In this document: piece by piece, positions 35,665-48,283 of the stretch
Layout: each line of letters begins with the position of its first letter
Position numbering within the stretch: the first letter of the stretch is position 1
Source: Sulfurivirga caldicuralii
GTDB lineage: Bacteria > Pseudomonadota > Gammaproteobacteria > Thiomicrospirales > Thiomicrospiraceae
DNA: 64,000 nucleotides
Assembly (NCBI RefSeq): GCF_900141795.1
Contig: NZ_FSRE01000001.1
Coordinates: forward strand, 1 to 64,000
Direction: 5' to 3'
The notes under the pieces: generated by a model
What the model was told of the DNA's origin: nothing
Database searches by the model: none
Seen by the model: only the letters and a program-made list of their open reading frames with translations
Program-made: the position numbers and the translations under genes

Positions 35665-36333
35665 TTAATGGATGCGCTCCGCGCCGTGCTCGGCAAAGCG
35701 CGCCCTGGCGTCCTGCACCATGGGCCACGGCCCGCATACGTAGATCTCGAAGCCGCTCAGGTCGGGATGATCCTCCAGCACCGCATCGGCCACCAGCCCG
35801 GTGCGTCCCGCCCAGTCCTCTTCCGACAGCACCGGAACATAGGTGAGCGTCGGTGTATTCCGTGCCCAGGCGCGGATCACTTCGTCCTGATACAGATCCT
35901 GCTGGCGGCGCGCGCCCCAGTAAAGGGTGATGGGCTGTGCAAAGCCGTCCTGCAGCAGCTGCTCGATCAGTGCCTTGAAGGGGGCAAAACCGTTGCCGCC
36001 CGCCACGAACAGCAGCGGGCGGTCGCCTGCGGGCATGGGGTACTGCTGTTTCGACGCCGGTGCCAGATAGACCGTATCGCCCACCTTGTGCATGAACAGC
36101 GCGTTGTACCACTCGTCTCCGCTATGGCGGATGTGCAGCTCGATGCGACCGGCGGCATTGGGCGCATTGGCGATGGAGAAGGGGCGCGTGTTGCCATCCG
36201 GTTCGGGTGCCATTTCCAGATAGTCGCCGGCGTGCCAGCTGAATGGCTTTTGCGGGGCGAGCCAGAGCTGCGCGATGTCATCGCTGAGCCAGTTGATCGC
36301 TTCGATGGTGGCGGAAAGGGTTGCGTTGCTCAT
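35665..36333 (-). CDS. FAD/NAD(P)H oxidoreductase of the ferredoxin-NADP reductase fold
   Basis: The 222-residue protein has a flavin-binding barrel with RPFSIANAP and a nucleotide-binding half with [19 protein letters not shown] and [12 protein letters not shown], ending in an [14 protein letters not shown] motif. No iron-sulfur domain is present. The layout fits Fre/LuxG or CDP-6-deoxyglucoseen-reductase-type flavin reductases. The start overlaps the xthA stop (ATGA), so the two are cotranslated. Confidence 0.85.
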   Translation of the reverse strand: MSNATLSATIEAINWLSDDIAQLWLAPQKPFSWHAGDYLEMAPEPDGNTRPFSIANAPNAAGRIELHIRHSGDEWYNALFMHKVGDTVYLAPASKQQYPMPAGDRPLLFVAGGNGFAPFKALIEQLLQDGFAQPITLYWGARRQQDLYQDEVIRAWARNTPTLTYVPVLSEEDWAGRTGLVADAVLEDHPDLSGFEIYVCGPWPMVQDARARFAEHGAERIH

Positions 36334-37157
36334 GCGGGATCCTTGAAGGTGGTCCAGATGGGGGCATGGTCCGAGGGCTTGGTCATGCCGCGGATGGTGT
36401 AGTCGATGCCGGCGTCTTCCACGCGGGCGTTCAGCGGTGCGGTGGCCAGAATGTGGTCGATGCGCAGGCCGCGCTTGGGCTCGCGCTCGAAGCCGCGGGA
36501 GCGGTAGTCGAACCACGAAAAGCAGTCGTCCGCGTCGGGGTGCGCGGTGCGGAAGGTATCGAACAGGCCCCAGTCGATCAGCTGCTGGAACCATTCTCGC
36601 TCCTCGGGCAGGAAGGAGGTCTTGCCCTGGCGCAGCCAGCGCTTGGCATTGTCCTCGCCGATGCCGATGTCCTTGTCGTCGGGGGCGATATTGAAGTCGC
36701 CCATCACGATCAGTGGCTGAGCCGGGTCGCATTCGTTGCGCAGGTAGTCGAGCAGGTCGTGGTAGAACTTCTCCTTGGCGGGAAATTTCACCGGATGGTC
36801 GCGGTTTTCTCCCTGCGGGAAATAGCCGTTGATGACGCGGATCGTCTCGCCGAAGGGGGTTTCCACGTCTGCGATGATCACGCGACGCTGGGCGTCTTCA
36901 TCGTTGCCTGGAAAGCCTGTGTGTGCCGTGACCACCCTGTAATCCGGTGTAGTGAGCAGGGCAACGCCATAGTGGGTTTTCTGCCCGTGAAAGACGGCGT
37001 GGTAGCCCAGCGCCTCCACGTCCTTGACGGGGAAGTCGGGGTCGGGCACCTTGGTTTCCTGCAGGCCCATGATGTGCGGGCCGATGCGCTCGCGCACCGC
37101 TTCCAGCTGGTGCATGCGCTGACGGATGGAATTGACGTTGAACGAGACGACTTTCAT
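36330..37157 (-). CDS. xthA: Exodeoxyribonuclease III (AP endonuclease)
   Basis: The 275-residue enzyme cuts at abasic sites and removes 3' blocks in base-excision repair. [10 protein letters not shown] at the start, GLQETKV with the metal-binding Glu, [13 protein letters not shown] with catalytic Asp and Asn, and a final SDHAPIW with Asp-His are all present. Length is normal. It is divergent from purU. Confidence 0.93.
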   Translation of the reverse strand: MKVVSFNVNSIRQRMHQLEAVRERIGPHIMGLQETKVPDPDFPVKDVEALGYHAVFHGQKTHYGVALLTTPDYRVVTAHTGFPGNDEDAQRRVIIADVETPFGETIRVINGYFPQGENRDHPVKFPAKEKFYHDLLDYLRNECDPAQPLIVMGDFNIAPDDKDIGIGEDNAKRWLRQGKTSFLPEEREWFQQLIDWGLFDTFRTAHPDADDCFSWFDYRSRGFEREPKRGLRIDHILATAPLNARVEDAGIDYTIRGMTKPSDHAPIWTTFKDPA

Positions 37158-37289
37158 GGGTTGCGTCCTTGGAATGCTAAAGCGCCTATTCTACCCAGCC
37201 GCGCTGGCAAATGCCGTGACGTGACGGCGAGCACGGCCCCGGCGCGGCGGTTTGCTACAATGCCGAACAGTTTGCAAAAGGAATTGAGC

Positions 37290-38147
37290 ATGCAACCGGT
37301 TTACCGACTCACCATCGCCTGCCCTGACCGGGTGGGTATTGTGGCTGCCGTGGCCAACTATATCGCCGGCATGGGTGCCACCATTGTGGAGGCAAATCAC
37401 CACACCGATACGGTCAACGGCTGGTTTTTCATGCGCCATGAAATCCTCGCCAGCAGCGTGCCGGGCGGGCTGGAAACGTTTCGCGACGGCTTCGCGCCAA
37501 TCGCGCAGCAGTTTGACATGCGCTGGCAGATCACCGATTCCGCCAAGCCCAAGCGCATCGCCCTGTTTGTGTCGAAGGAGTCCCACTGCATGGCGGATCT
37601 GCTGCACCGCTGGCACGAGGGCGATCTGCCCGGCGAGATCGTGTGCGTGATTTCCAATCACGACCTGCTGCGCGAACAGGCGGACTGGTACGGTGTGCCG
37701 TTTCATCACGTGCCGGTGACCGCGGACAACAAGCCGCAGGCGTTTGCCGAGGCCTTCCGTCTGGTGGAACACTATCAGGTGGATGTGGTGGTGCTGGCGC
37801 GCTACATGCAGATTCTGCCGCCGGAGATCTGTTCCGCCTACGCCGGACAGGTGATCAACATTCATCACAGCTTTCTGCCCAGCTTTGCCGGTGCACGCCC
37901 CTACCATCAGGCCTACGAGCGCGGCGTGAAGCTGATCGGCGCCACCTGCCACTATGTCACCGAAGTGCTTGATGCAGGCCCGATCATTGAGCAGGACGTG
38001 ATCCGCGTCAACCATGGGCACACCATCGAGGACATGCGCCGCCTTGGTCGCGATGTGGAAAAGACCGTGCTGGCGCGCGGGTTGCGCTATCACCTGGAGG
38101 ATCGTGTCCTCATCCACGGCAACAAGACCGTGGTATTCGCCAACTGA
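37290..38147 (+). CDS. purU: Formyltetrahydrofolate deformylase
   Basis: The 285-residue protein has an N-terminal ACT domain (RLTIACPDRVGIVAAVANYI) and a C-terminal formyltransferase-type catalytic domain with NIHHSFLPSFAGARPYHQA holding the Asn and His, then LDAGPIIEQD. It would release formate from 10-formyl-tetrahydrofolate to balance one-carbon pools. ATG at 37290 follows AAGGAATTG. The frame is open far upstream, but that part is antisense to xthA and has no family match. Confidence 0.94.
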   Translation: MQPVYRLTIACPDRVGIVAAVANYIAGMGATIVEANHHTDTVNGWFFMRHEILASSVPGGLETFRDGFAPIAQQFDMRWQITDSAKPKRIALFVSKESHCMADLLHRWHEGDLPGEIVCVISNHDLLREQADWYGVPFHHVPVTADNKPQAFAEAFRLVEHYQVDVVVLARYMQILPPEICSAYAGQVINIHHSFLPSFAGARPYHQAYERGVKLIGATCHYVTEVLDAGPIIEQDVIRVNHGHTIEDMRRLGRDVEKTVLARGLRYHLEDRVLIHGNKTVVFAN

Positions 38148-38149
38148 GC

Positions 38150-38620
38150 TCAGAGCGGGCTGATACGCACACCATCGGGCGTGTGCACGATGCGGATGCG
38201 CTCGCCCACGCGCAGGTTTTCCAGACCCTTCATGGGCTGCACCACAATGTGGGTGCGCCCCTGCGCATCGCGGTAGGTAATTTCCCAGCCCGGTGTGGTG
38301 GCCGCCTGGCGTTCCGCCATCTTGCCCAGCGTGCCGCCGACCACGGCGCCGACCACGGCCCCCACCGCCGCTGCACGGCGGTTGTCGCTGACACCGCTGC
38401 CCACCACGCCGCCAATGACCGCACCGGATGCGGTGCCCACGCCTTCGCTTTCGGTCAGGCGGATCTTGACCGCGCGCAGTCCGATGACGGTGCCGGTTTC
38501 CACCGACATCACCTGCCCGACGCTCTCCTGCGTATAGACGTCGCTGCTGTCCGGTGTGGTGGAGCAGCCGCTGAGCAGAGCGGCGGCACTGAAGCTGGCT
38601 ACAATAAGTGTGCGTTTCAT
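38150..38620 (-). CDS. SlyB/Pcp-like glycine-zipper outer-membrane lipoprotein
   Basis: The 156-residue protein has a lipoprotein signal with lipobox LLSGC. A glycine zipper follows (AVIGGVVGSGVSDNRRAAAV then GAVVGAVVGGTLG), and then a C-terminal beta domain with ENLRVGERIRIVHTPDGVRI. This is the layout of SlyB/PcP proteins that associate with LPS and porins. ATG at 38620 has GGAGCGAG just upstream. It is convergent with purU, two bases apart. Confidence 0.88.
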   Translation of the reverse strand: MKRTLIVASFSAAALLSGCSTTPDSSDVYTQESVGQVMSVETGTVIGLRAVKIRLTESEGVGTASGAVIGGVVGSGVSDNRRAAAVGAVVGAVVGGTLGKMAERQAATTPGWEITYRDAQGRTHIVVQPMKGLENLRVGERIRIVHTPDGVRISPL

Positions 38621-38649
38621 AACTCGCTCCCCTGTTTTCAAGGTATAGC

Positions 38650-39285
38650 ATGCCCCCGAATCCGTGCGAATGCAATCTGGTGGACGCCTGGCCGCAGGCG
38701 CTGGCGGCGTTGTGCGCGGCCTCTCAACAGCTGGCCACGCTGGCGGCGCGCTTTCCCGACTCGCCGCCACGGGCCCATGGCGATGCGCTGCTGACGCTGA
38801 TGCGTGCCATTGCTGGGCAGCAGATATCCACCCGTGCGGCCGATGCCATCTGGGCCCGCCTCCAGACCGCCGCAGGCGACGATGTGCCGGGGTTTATCGC
38901 TGCTGCGAATACGGAAGCATTACGCCAGCTGGGTCTGTCGCGGCAGAAGGTGACCTATCTGAAGGATCTGGTGGAGAAGTGGCGTAGTGGCGCGCTGCAG
39001 CGCGAGATGTGGGGGCAGATGACGGATGCCGAGCTGATTCGCCGGCTGACCGAAGTAAAAGGCATTGGTCGCTGGACCGCAGAAATGTTTCTGATCTTCC
39101 ACCTGCAGCGCTGCGATGTGTGGCCGGTGGATGATATCGGGCTGGTGCGGGCGGCGGAGGCCGAGTTTGCGCAGTCGTTCGACCGCCGGGCGCTCAAGGG
39201 GCTGGCGGAGCCGTGGCGCCCGTGGCGCAGCGCGGCCACCTGGTTATTGTGGCGCTCCCGCAGCGCAGAAATCGTTTTTTATTGA
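38650..39285 (+). CDS. DNA-3-methyladenine glycosylase II family (HhH-GPD)
   Basis: The 211-residue protein has AIAGQQISTRAADAIWARL, the helix-hairpin-helix EVKGIGRWTAEMFLIF and the catalytic Asp in WPVDDIGLVRAA. This is the AlkA-type layout without the N-terminal extra domain. It removes alkylated bases from DNA. It is transcribed divergently from the lipoprotein gene and converges on aroB. Confidence 0.9.
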   Translation: MPPNPCECNLVDAWPQALAALCAASQQLATLAARFPDSPPRAHGDALLTLMRAIAGQQISTRAADAIWARLQTAAGDDVPGFIAAANTEALRQLGLSRQKVTYLKDLVEKWRSGALQREMWGQMTDAELIRRLTEVKGIGRWTAEMFLIFHLQRCDVWPVDDIGLVRAAEAEFAQSFDRRALKGLAEPWRPWRSAATWLLWRSRSAEIVFY

Positions 39286-39347
39286 GTTTGGGGCGCTGGA
39301 GGCAGCTCTGGGCGGGCTGCTGCGCCGCTGCAAAAAATGCGCCCGTG

Positions 39348-39365
39348 AAAAAGTCGGGGACCCCC
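39348..39365 (-). repeat. 18-bp interspersed element, copy 3 (just after aroB)
   Basis: On the minus strand it reads GGGGGTCCCCGACTTTTT and begins two bases after the aroB stop codon (39368-39370). It is the only copy outside a coding sequence, in the 82-bp gap between convergent alkA-type and aroB genes. Confidence 0.97.
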
Positions 39366-39367
39366 TC

Positions 39368-40453
39368 TCAGGCGGGCTTGCGCCACTCTTGCAGGGTGCG
39401 CAGCAGCAGTTCCTGCGGGTAGTCGCCGGTGACATAGGCCTTGCCGATGGCTTTCAGCAGCACCAGACGAATGGTGCCGGCCTGCACCTTCTTGTCGCCG
39501 GCCATCAGTTCGAGGAAGCGCTCGGGTGACATGTCATCCGGCGGGTAGATGGGCAGGCGCGCGGTGGTAAAGGCGTCGGCCATGCGACGCAGGTCGTCGT
39601 CGGTCAGGTCGCCCATCAGCTTGGACATGTAGCCTGCCTGCATCATGCCGGCGGCGATGGCTTCGCCGTGCAGCCAGTTGCCGTAACCCATGCCGGCCTC
39701 GATGGCATGGCCAAAGGTGTGGCCCAGATTGAGCAGGGCGCGCTGGCCGGCTTCCCGTTCGTCGGCGGCGACCACTTCCGCCTTGTTCCAGCAGGAGCGT
39801 TCGATGGCGTAGGCCAGCTGATCTTTGTCGCGCGCCAACAGGTGGAGCAGGTGGTCTTCCAGATAGTCGAAAAATTCCGCGTCGCGGATCAGGCCATATT
39901 TGATAACTTCGGCTAGGCCGGCGGAGAGCTGGCGGTCTTCCAGCGTGTCGAGGGTGTCGGTGTCGATGATCACCGCCTGCGGCTGGTGGAAGGCACCGAT
40001 CATGTTCTTGCCCCTTGGGTGGTTGACGCCTGTCTTGCCGCCCACGGAAGAGTCCACCTGCGCCAGCAGGGTGGTGGGGATCTGGATGAAGTTGACGCCG
40101 CGCTGGTAGCTGGCTGCGGCAAAGCCGGTGATGTCGCCGATGACCCCGCCGCCCAGCGCGACCAGCGTGCACTTGCGGTCGAAGCGCTTTTCAATCAGGG
40201 CATCGAAAATCAGCTTGAGGGTGTCCAGATTCTTGTACTGCTCGCCGTCGGGCAGCACCACGTCCGCCACCTCGAAGCCGTCGAACAGTGCCCGGGCCTT
40301 GTCCAGATAGAGCGGTGCCACGGTGGTGTTGGTGACGATCATCACCTGCGTGCCGCGCACGTGGGGGCGCACCAGCTCGGGCTGGTTCAGCAGCCCCTGG
40401 CCGATGTGAATGGGATAACTGCGGTCTCCGAGATCAACGGTTAGGGTTTTCAT
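39368..40453 (-). CDS. aroB: 3-dehydroquinate synthase
   Basis: The 361-residue enzyme converts DAHP to 3-dehydroquinate in the shikimate pathway with NAD and a divalent metal. [30 protein letters not shown] and [18 protein letters not shown] with metal-binding His residues are present. The start overlaps the aroK stop (ATGA), the usual aroKB arrangement. Confidence 0.97.
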   Translation of the reverse strand: MKTLTVDLGDRSYPIHIGQGLLNQPELVRPHVRGTQVMIVTNTTVAPLYLDKARALFDGFEVADVVLPDGEQYKNLDTLKLIFDALIEKRFDRKCTLVALGGGVIGDITGFAAASYQRGVNFIQIPTTLLAQVDSSVGGKTGVNHPRGKNMIGAFHQPQAVIIDTDTLDTLEDRQLSAGLAEVIKYGLIRDAEFFDYLEDHLLHLLARDKDQLAYAIERSCWNKAEVVAADEREAGQRALLNLGHTFGHAIEAGMGYGNWLHGEAIAAGMMQAGYMSKLMGDLTDDDLRRMADAFTTARLPIYPPDDMSPERFLELMAGDKKVQAGTIRLVLLKAIGKAYVTGDYPQELLLRTLQEWRKPA

Positions 40454-40977
40454 GGCAGGATGTTCTGTTCCTTGAGTTCGTTGAGGATCTTGCGCATCAC
40501 CTGATTGGCGGGCACATCTTCGGTCCTGACCACCAAATCCGCCACTTCCAGATAAAGGGGCTCGCGTTCCCTGAGAATGGCGGCGAGTGTGCCCTTGGGG
40601 TCTTCGTTCTGCAGCAGCGGTCGGCGGGTGTCGTGGCGCACGCGGTTGAACAGGTTGTCCACGTCCGAGTGCAGATAGATAACAAAGCCGCGGCTGCGCA
40701 GGTGCTTGCGGTTTTCGGGTCGCAGCACGGCGCCGCCGCCGGTGGCGAGCACGATATTGGGCAGCTGCGTGAGCTCGTCGATGACCTGTGCTTCGCGCTT
40801 GCGAAAGCCCTGCTCGCCCTCGATGTCGAAAATCATGGGAATGGTGGCGCCGGTGCGCGCCTCGATCTCGTGGTCGGAGTCGTAAAACTCAAAACCCAGC
40901 CGTTCGGCCAGCAGGCGGCCGACGGTGGACTTTCCGGCCCCCATGGGCCCCACGAGAAACAGGCTTGGCGTGTGCAT
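40450..40977 (-). CDS. aroK: Shikimate kinase
   Basis: The 175-residue enzyme phosphorylates shikimate with ATP. P-loop [20 protein letters not shown] with the shikimate-binding Asp and Arg, and the ATGGGAV motif are present. The ATG at 40977 gives the normal N terminus ([11 protein letters not shown]); an upstream ATG at 41025 adds residues that do not fit the family. Confidence 0.96.
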   Translation of the reverse strand: MHTPSLFLVGPMGAGKSTVGRLLAERLGFEFYDSDHEIEARTGATIPMIFDIEGEQGFRKREAQVIDELTQLPNIVLATGGGAVLRPENRKHLRSRGFVIYLHSDVDNLFNRVRHDTRRPLLQNEDPKGTLAAILREREPLYLEVADLVVRTEDVPANQVMRKILNELKEQNILP

Positions 40978-41115
40978 GGAAGCTATTTTACTGATTGGCG
41001 CTGCGCACGCCCGGGAAAAGTCCATCCAGACCCTACCGCAAGCGGATGCACCTGCGTGCAGCAGAGCCGGCCCGCTTGCGGATTGCGCCGAGCGATGGGG
41101 TTTTGCGGTCTACTG

Positions 41116-41529
41116 TCAGCTTGACGACTGCAGGTGCGCCTTGAGGCCCTTGAGCACCAGATCGGTGAGGCTGACCAGGCCGATGATCTCGCGGCTGTCA
41201 TTGAGCACAGGGGCGCGGCTGAGGCCGAAGCGCTCGAACAGGCGTGCGCAATAGCGGATGTCCATGTCCTGATGCACGGTGATGACCGGCTTGGTCATGA
41301 TTTCATAGACATTGACCCGTTCGGGTGCGCGGTTGGCGGCGAGCACCTTGGTGGCGATGTCGCGCATGGTGACCATGCCGTATTCATCGTGTTCGTCGCG
41401 CTTGTCCACGATCAGCGTCTTGGTGTCTTCGTGGGCCATCTCCTGCAGCGCCTGCGCCACGGTGGTGAGCCGATCCACCAGATCGAAATGGGTTTTCATT
41501 ACGGTTTTTACCGGAATGTGGTGATGCAT
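41116..41529 (-). CDS. Two-CBS-domain protein
   Basis: The 137-residue protein consists of two CBS repeats: VKTVMKTHFDLVDRLTTV... GMVTMRDIA and IMTKPVITVHQDMDIRYCARL... EIIGLVSLTDLVL. CBS pairs bind adenine nucleotides and often gate transporters. It is the last gene of a four-gene overlapping operon; its ATG shares one base with the stop of the PII-like gene. A role in regulating the DUF1538 membrane pair is inferred from position. Confidence 0.9.
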   Translation of the reverse strand: MHHHIPVKTVMKTHFDLVDRLTTVAQALQEMAHEDTKTLIVDKRDEHDEYGMVTMRDIATKVLAANRAPERVNVYEIMTKPVITVHQDMDIRYCARLFERFGLSRAPVLNDSREIIGLVSLTDLVLKGLKAHLQSSS

Positions 41530-41879
41530 TACAGATCCTCCTCTACCTGCTCGATAATTGCCCGCGCCTGTTGCTCGATGCCGATAATGTCTTCCACGTC
41601 CATCTGCATGACGATGCCGCGGCCGGCCTTGTCACAGAATTCGCCAGCCCTGGCGATGGTTTCCAGAATGGTGCGTGCCAGGTGAGCTTCCACTACGAAC
41701 AGCACGACATCCCGTTGGGCTTCCAGTTGCAGGCCGAAGAAGGTTTTCGCTGTCTGCAGGCCCTCTCCGGTGGCCGATTTGATGGTGGTGGCGCCGGTGG
41801 CGCCGGCCTCGCGTGCCGCATCGATAATGCGGGCGGTCACCGTGTCGTCCACGATGGCGATAAGCAGTTTGAATTTCAT
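41529..41879 (-). CDS. PII-like signal protein
   Basis: The 116-residue protein has the ferredoxin-like alternation seen in PII family members: [54 protein letters not shown] and a C-terminal QMDVEDIIGIEQQA. It lacks the canonical uridylylated Tyr of GlnB, so it is a PII-like regulator of the neighbouring membrane proteins rather than the nitrogen sensor itself (inference). It overlaps both neighbours. Confidence 0.8.
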   Translation of the reverse strand: MKFKLLIAIVDDTVTARIIDAAREAGATGATTIKSATGEGLQTAKTFFGLQLEAQRDVVLFVVEAHLARTILETIARAGEFCDKAGRGIVMQMDVEDIIGIEQQARAIIEQVEEDL

Positions 41880-42657
41880 GATGAGCCTCCTCCTGAAGTC
41901 TGTCGTTTGGCGCGCCATTCCGCCAGCTGGGCATAGCCCATGACCGTCATCATCGGGAACAGGCTGGCGAAGGCGATGAGTCCGAAGCCGTCGATCAGCG
42001 GGCTGCGGCCTGGCACGGTCTCCGCCAGTCCCAGCCCCAGCGCGGCCACCAGCGGCACGGTGACGGTGGATGTGGTGACGCCGCCGGAGTCGTAGGCCAG
42101 CGGCACGATCATGCGCGGCGCAAACGCGGTCTGGATCACCACCAGTACATAGCCGCTGATGATGAACCACTGAATGGGATAGCCGGTGACGATGCGCCAG
42201 GTGCCCAGGGCAATGCCGATGGCGACGCCGATGGCGACGGCGATGCGCAGCCCCCACACGCTGATGGCGCCGCCGGACACCTCCTCCGCCTTGATGGCGA
42301 CCGCCAGCAGCGACGGCTCGGCCACGGTGGTGGAAAAGCCGATGGCGAAGGCGAACAGATACACCCACAGATAGTCCTGCCAGGTGAGGCTACGCACCAG
42401 CGCTTCCCCCCCGGCCAGAAAGGCAGGGTCGGTGAGCTGCTGCGCCATCAGGCGCCCCAGCGGGAACAGCGCCTGCTCCAGTCCCACCAGAAAGAGGGTT
42501 AGTCCCAGCAGCACAAACACAAGCCCGGCGAGCACTTTTTTCAGGCTGGGGATCGGCTGGCGCAGCACCAGCAGCTGAAAGCCCAGCAGCACGGCCACGA
42601 TGGGGATAACATCCTTGAGGGTGGCCAGCAGGGTATCCCACAGGTCGATAAGCAGGT

Positions 42658-42661
<4 letters not shown>
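41876..42661 (-). CDS. DUF1538 membrane protein, second of a pair
   Basis: The 261-residue protein has seven or eight membrane helices and the motif [20 protein letters not shown], with [14 protein letters not shown] before it. Its paralogue directly upstream carries the same motifs. DUF1538 pairs have been reported to act together as a two-component sodium/lithium-proton antiporter (UmpAB in Halomonas), recalled knowledge. Its ATG overlaps the stop of the first member, and its stop overlaps the PII-like gene. Confidence 0.85.
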
Positions 42662-45516
<2,855 letters not shown>

Positions 45517-45526
<10 letters not shown>

Positions 45527-45540
45527 CATACCAGCACGGC
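45517..45540. terminator. Bidirectional terminator
   Basis: GCCGCGCTG (45517-45525) pairs with CAGCACGGC (45532-45540) with one internal mismatch. It has six A before it and TTTT after it, so it can end both the plus-strand methyltransferase message and the minus-strand DUF1931 message. Confidence 0.85.
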
Positions 45541-45568
45541 TTTTCGCGTTGAAGTGCACAGTGCGCAA

Positions 45569-46021
45569 TCAGACAAGCAGGTCGAACAGCGCTTCGGCCT
45601 TGTCCCAATCCTTGGTTTGCGGGTTTTTCAAGGTCGGGTCGATGATCTTGAAAGTTTTCGCCAGCGCATAGGTCAGGCCCCCAAGGATGTCCGGCAGGGT
45701 TTCCACCAGGTCATCGGCATATTCCAGATCCATGGGCGGGAGCTTTTCCAGCTGCTGCAGGATGGGTTCTACTTCCAGTGCCACGTCCAGCTTGCGGAAC
45801 TGGTGCATGCTCTCCTGCAGCCCTTTGGTCAGGGGCAGGTCGAGCTTGCGGATGACCGGGGACTCATTCGCCTTGGCCTTGGCCTGTGCCATCAGCAGCA
45901 TGTCGTGAACTTTTTTGTTGAGAAAATCGGACATGCGCTTGAGGTCATTCTTGTCCACGTCCAGCGACGCGGCAGCGCGGAATAAGCGTTCAAACTGGCT
46001 GATTCCCATTATGTGACTCAT
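45569..46021 (-). CDS. DUF1931 protein, bacterial histone-fold family
   Basis: The 150-residue protein reads GISQFERLFRAAASLDVDKN, MSDFLNKKVHDMLLMAQAKA, LTKGLQESMHQFRKLDVAL, AKTFKIIDPTLKNPQTKDW, which fits DUF1931 in length and motifs. Structures of DUF1931 members from Aquifex and Thermus show two histone-like folds in one chain (recalled knowledge). Whether it binds DNA is not known. AAGGAGAC precedes the ATG. Confidence 0.85.
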   Translation of the reverse strand: MSHIMGISQFERLFRAAASLDVDKNDLKRMSDFLNKKVHDMLLMAQAKAKANESPVIRKLDLPLTKGLQESMHQFRKLDVALEVEPILQQLEKLPPMDLEYADDLVETLPDILGGLTYALAKTFKIIDPTLKNPQTKDWDKAEALFDLLV

Positions 46022-46106
46022 GACTTGTCTCCTTGATTGAGTGTTTTGTTTTGTGTTGTAAACGTTATGGAGACAATGGTAGGTGTTTCAAGGGCATTGG
46101 AGTAAT

Positions 46107-47477
46107 ATGCAGGGCATGGACAGTCTCTACCTTTTCGAGCTGATACTCGCGCTGCTGGTGATGGGACACCTGCTCTATGAGCGGCGTCCCACCCAGACGC
46201 TGATCATCTGGCTGCTGGTAGTGTGGCTGCTGCCGGGCGTGGGCGCGCTGCTTTACCTGCTGTTCGGTTCGCGCAAGGTATTTGCGCGTCGGCTCAAGCC
46301 GCTGCTGGCGTTCGCGAGCCGTGAGCCAGTGCCGCTCAAGGGGGCAACGCAGCAGGCGGTGCATGATGTGCTGGTGGCAGATGGCGTGCCGCCCGCCATG
46401 CGCGGCAACCGCATCGACTGTGTCTTTTCGCCGGGCGAATCCCGCGCCTGGCTGTTCGACGCTATTGAGCAGGCCGAGCACAGCATTTATCTGGAAACCT
46501 ATATTTTCGAGCCGGATGCGACCGGACGCGCGCTGCTGAAGCGTCTGACGGACAAGGCGCGCAATGGTGTGCAGGTCAAGCTGCTGATCGACACCTTTGG
46601 CAGCCTGAATGCCTGGCTGCGCCGGGGTGTATTTGCCGAGCTGCAGGCGGCGGGTGGACAGGTGGCCTTCTTTCAGCCATTGTCGAGTCTGTTTCGCAGC
46701 CGCATCAACCTGCGCAACCATCGCAAGATTTACCTGTTTGACCAGCGCACGCTGATTTCAGGGGGCATCAATCTGGCCGCCGAGTATCTCGACCCGGAGC
46801 ATGAAGGGGCGTGGGTGGATCTCACCTACCGCATGCAGGGCCCGGCGGTACACGCCTTTCTTGAAACCTTTGCGCAGGACTGGCATTACACCACCGGTCA
46901 GATTATTGCCTTTGATCATCTGGAAACCGCGCCAGTGGATGAACAGGTGGTGCAGGCGGTGCCCTCGGGGCCGGACATTCCGGAAGACAGTCTGCGCGAG
47001 GCGCTGTTGCAGGGGCTCTATCGCGCCAAGCATCAGGTGGATATCGTCACGCCCTATTTCATTCCGGATGAGCCGGTGCTCGAAGCTGTGCTGCTGGCGC
47101 GCAAGCGCGGCGTGCACGTGCGCCTGCTGACACCGCAACAGACCGATCATCTCATCTTCGACCTTGGTCGCGCGCCCCACATGCGTCAGCTGGTGGAGGC
47201 GGGCGCCGAAGTGTTGTGTTATCAGCCCGCCATGCTGCACGCCAAGGCGCTCATAATCGACCGCGCACTGACCATGATCGGCTCTGCCAATCTGGATTAC
47301 CGCTCGCTGCTGATCAACTACGAGATGGTGACCTTTTCCTATCACCGCCCCATGCTGGACGCCCTGCGCGACGAACTCGACCGGCTGGCCGCAGAGAGCG
47401 TGCCCTACGAACCGCCGCCGGGCAGGGTTGCCCATGTGCGCGAAAACCTGGCCCGTATCGTGACCCCCATTCTGTAA
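46107..47477 (+). CDS. cls: Cardiolipin synthase (phospholipase D family)
   Basis: The 456-residue protein has two N-terminal membrane helices and two HKD motifs, NHRKIYLFDQRTLISGG and HAKALIIDRALTMIGSAN. It would condense phosphatidylglycerol (or PG with another lipid) to cardiolipin at the inner membrane. GGAG lies close before ATG 46107; ATG at 46119 is an alternative. The stop overlaps the next ATG by one base. Confidence 0.92.
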   Translation: MQGMDSLYLFELILALLVMGHLLYERRPTQTLIIWLLVVWLLPGVGALLYLLFGSRKVFARRLKPLLAFASREPVPLKGATQQAVHDVLVADGVPPAMRGNRIDCVFSPGESRAWLFDAIEQAEHSIYLETYIFEPDATGRALLKRLTDKARNGVQVKLLIDTFGSLNAWLRRGVFAELQAAGGQVAFFQPLSSLFRSRINLRNHRKIYLFDQRTLISGGINLAAEYLDPEHEGAWVDLTYRMQGPAVHAFLETFAQDWHYTTGQIIAFDHLETAPVDEQVVQAVPSGPDIPEDSLREALLQGLYRAKHQVDIVTPYFIPDEPVLEAVLLARKRGVHVRLLTPQQTDHLIFDLGRAPHMRQLVEAGAEVLCYQPAMLHAKALIIDRALTMIGSANLDYRSLLINYEMVTFSYHRPMLDALRDELDRLAAESVPYEPPPGRVAHVRENLARIVTPIL

Positions 47478-48196
47478 TGCGCGCACCCTATCAGCCCCGC
47501 TGCTCGCCCGTTCCCCGGTTCACTGCCACCGACGTGTTGCCGCCGCGCTTCAGCGTGCTGGTGTGGAATGTCCACAAGTTGCCGGTGCAGGCGGCGCTGG
47601 GACAATGCAATATGCCGTCTGCCGATATCTGGCTGCTGCAGGAGGCGGCCTGGCAGGTGCGGTGCGCGCCGGATGTGGATGGTGTCATGACGCCCAATCT
47701 GCGCACCCGCAGCGCCCACTTTGGCGTGTGGACGGGCAGCCGTTACCGCATGAAACCGCTGCAGCAGGTGCTGACGCGCCGCCGGGAGTTGCGACTGCTT
47801 ACGCGCAAGGCGGCGCTGTTGAGCACACATCCGCTGGCCAACGGCGAGACCCTCTGGGTGCTCAATGTGCACATGCTGCTGTCGCGTAGCCATCGCATTT
47901 TCGAGGAAGAGCTGTCGCGGCTTCTGCTCGCGCTGCAGGCCCATGCCGGGCCGCTGATCGTGGCGGGGGATTTCAATACCTGGAGTCGGCGCCGGCTCGC
48001 CACGTTGCAGTGGCGCATGGCGGCGCTTGATCTGACACATGCTTCCCCGCACGGCATGCAGCATCTCAAGGCGCATCGCGGGCGGGTGCTCGACCATCTG
48101 TTTTACCGCGGTCTTGTGCTGACCGAGGCGTGTGTGCTGCCCACGGACTGTTCCGATCATGCGCCCATCGTGGCGCATTTTGAGCAACCCTCTTGA
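47477..48196 (+). CDS. Endonuclease/exonuclease/phosphatase-family protein
   Basis: The 239-residue protein has VLVWNVHKL at the start, DIWLLQEAAW with the metal-binding Glu, LIVAGDFNTWSRRR with catalytic Asp and Asn, and DCSDHAPIVAHF at the end. This is the EEP fold, usually a phosphodiesterase or nuclease; the substrate is not evident. ATG overlaps the cls stop (TAATG), so the two are translationally coupled. A link to lipid or nucleic-acid turnover is not settled. Confidence 0.85.
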   Translation: MRAPYQPRCSPVPRFTATDVLPPRFSVLVWNVHKLPVQAALGQCNMPSADIWLLQEAAWQVRCAPDVDGVMTPNLRTRSAHFGVWTGSRYRMKPLQQVLTRRRELRLLTRKAALLSTHPLANGETLWVLNVHMLLSRSHRIFEEELSRLLLALQAHAGPLIVAGDFNTWSRRRLATLQWRMAALDLTHASPHGMQHLKAHRGRVLDHLFYRGLVLTEACVLPTDCSDHAPIVAHFEQPS

Positions 48197-48283
48197 AACT
48201 TCAATGACAGACCTCATTCATGTTTCGCACTGCCGGAAGGCGGTGGTCTTCTGGTGGTGACTTTCACTTTCAGGAGATTAACG

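Noticed and set aside
39348-39370. The 18-bp element as a Rho-independent terminator
   Set aside because: GGGGTCCCC leaves no room for a loop, and four of five copies lie inside coding sequences where termination would be harmful.
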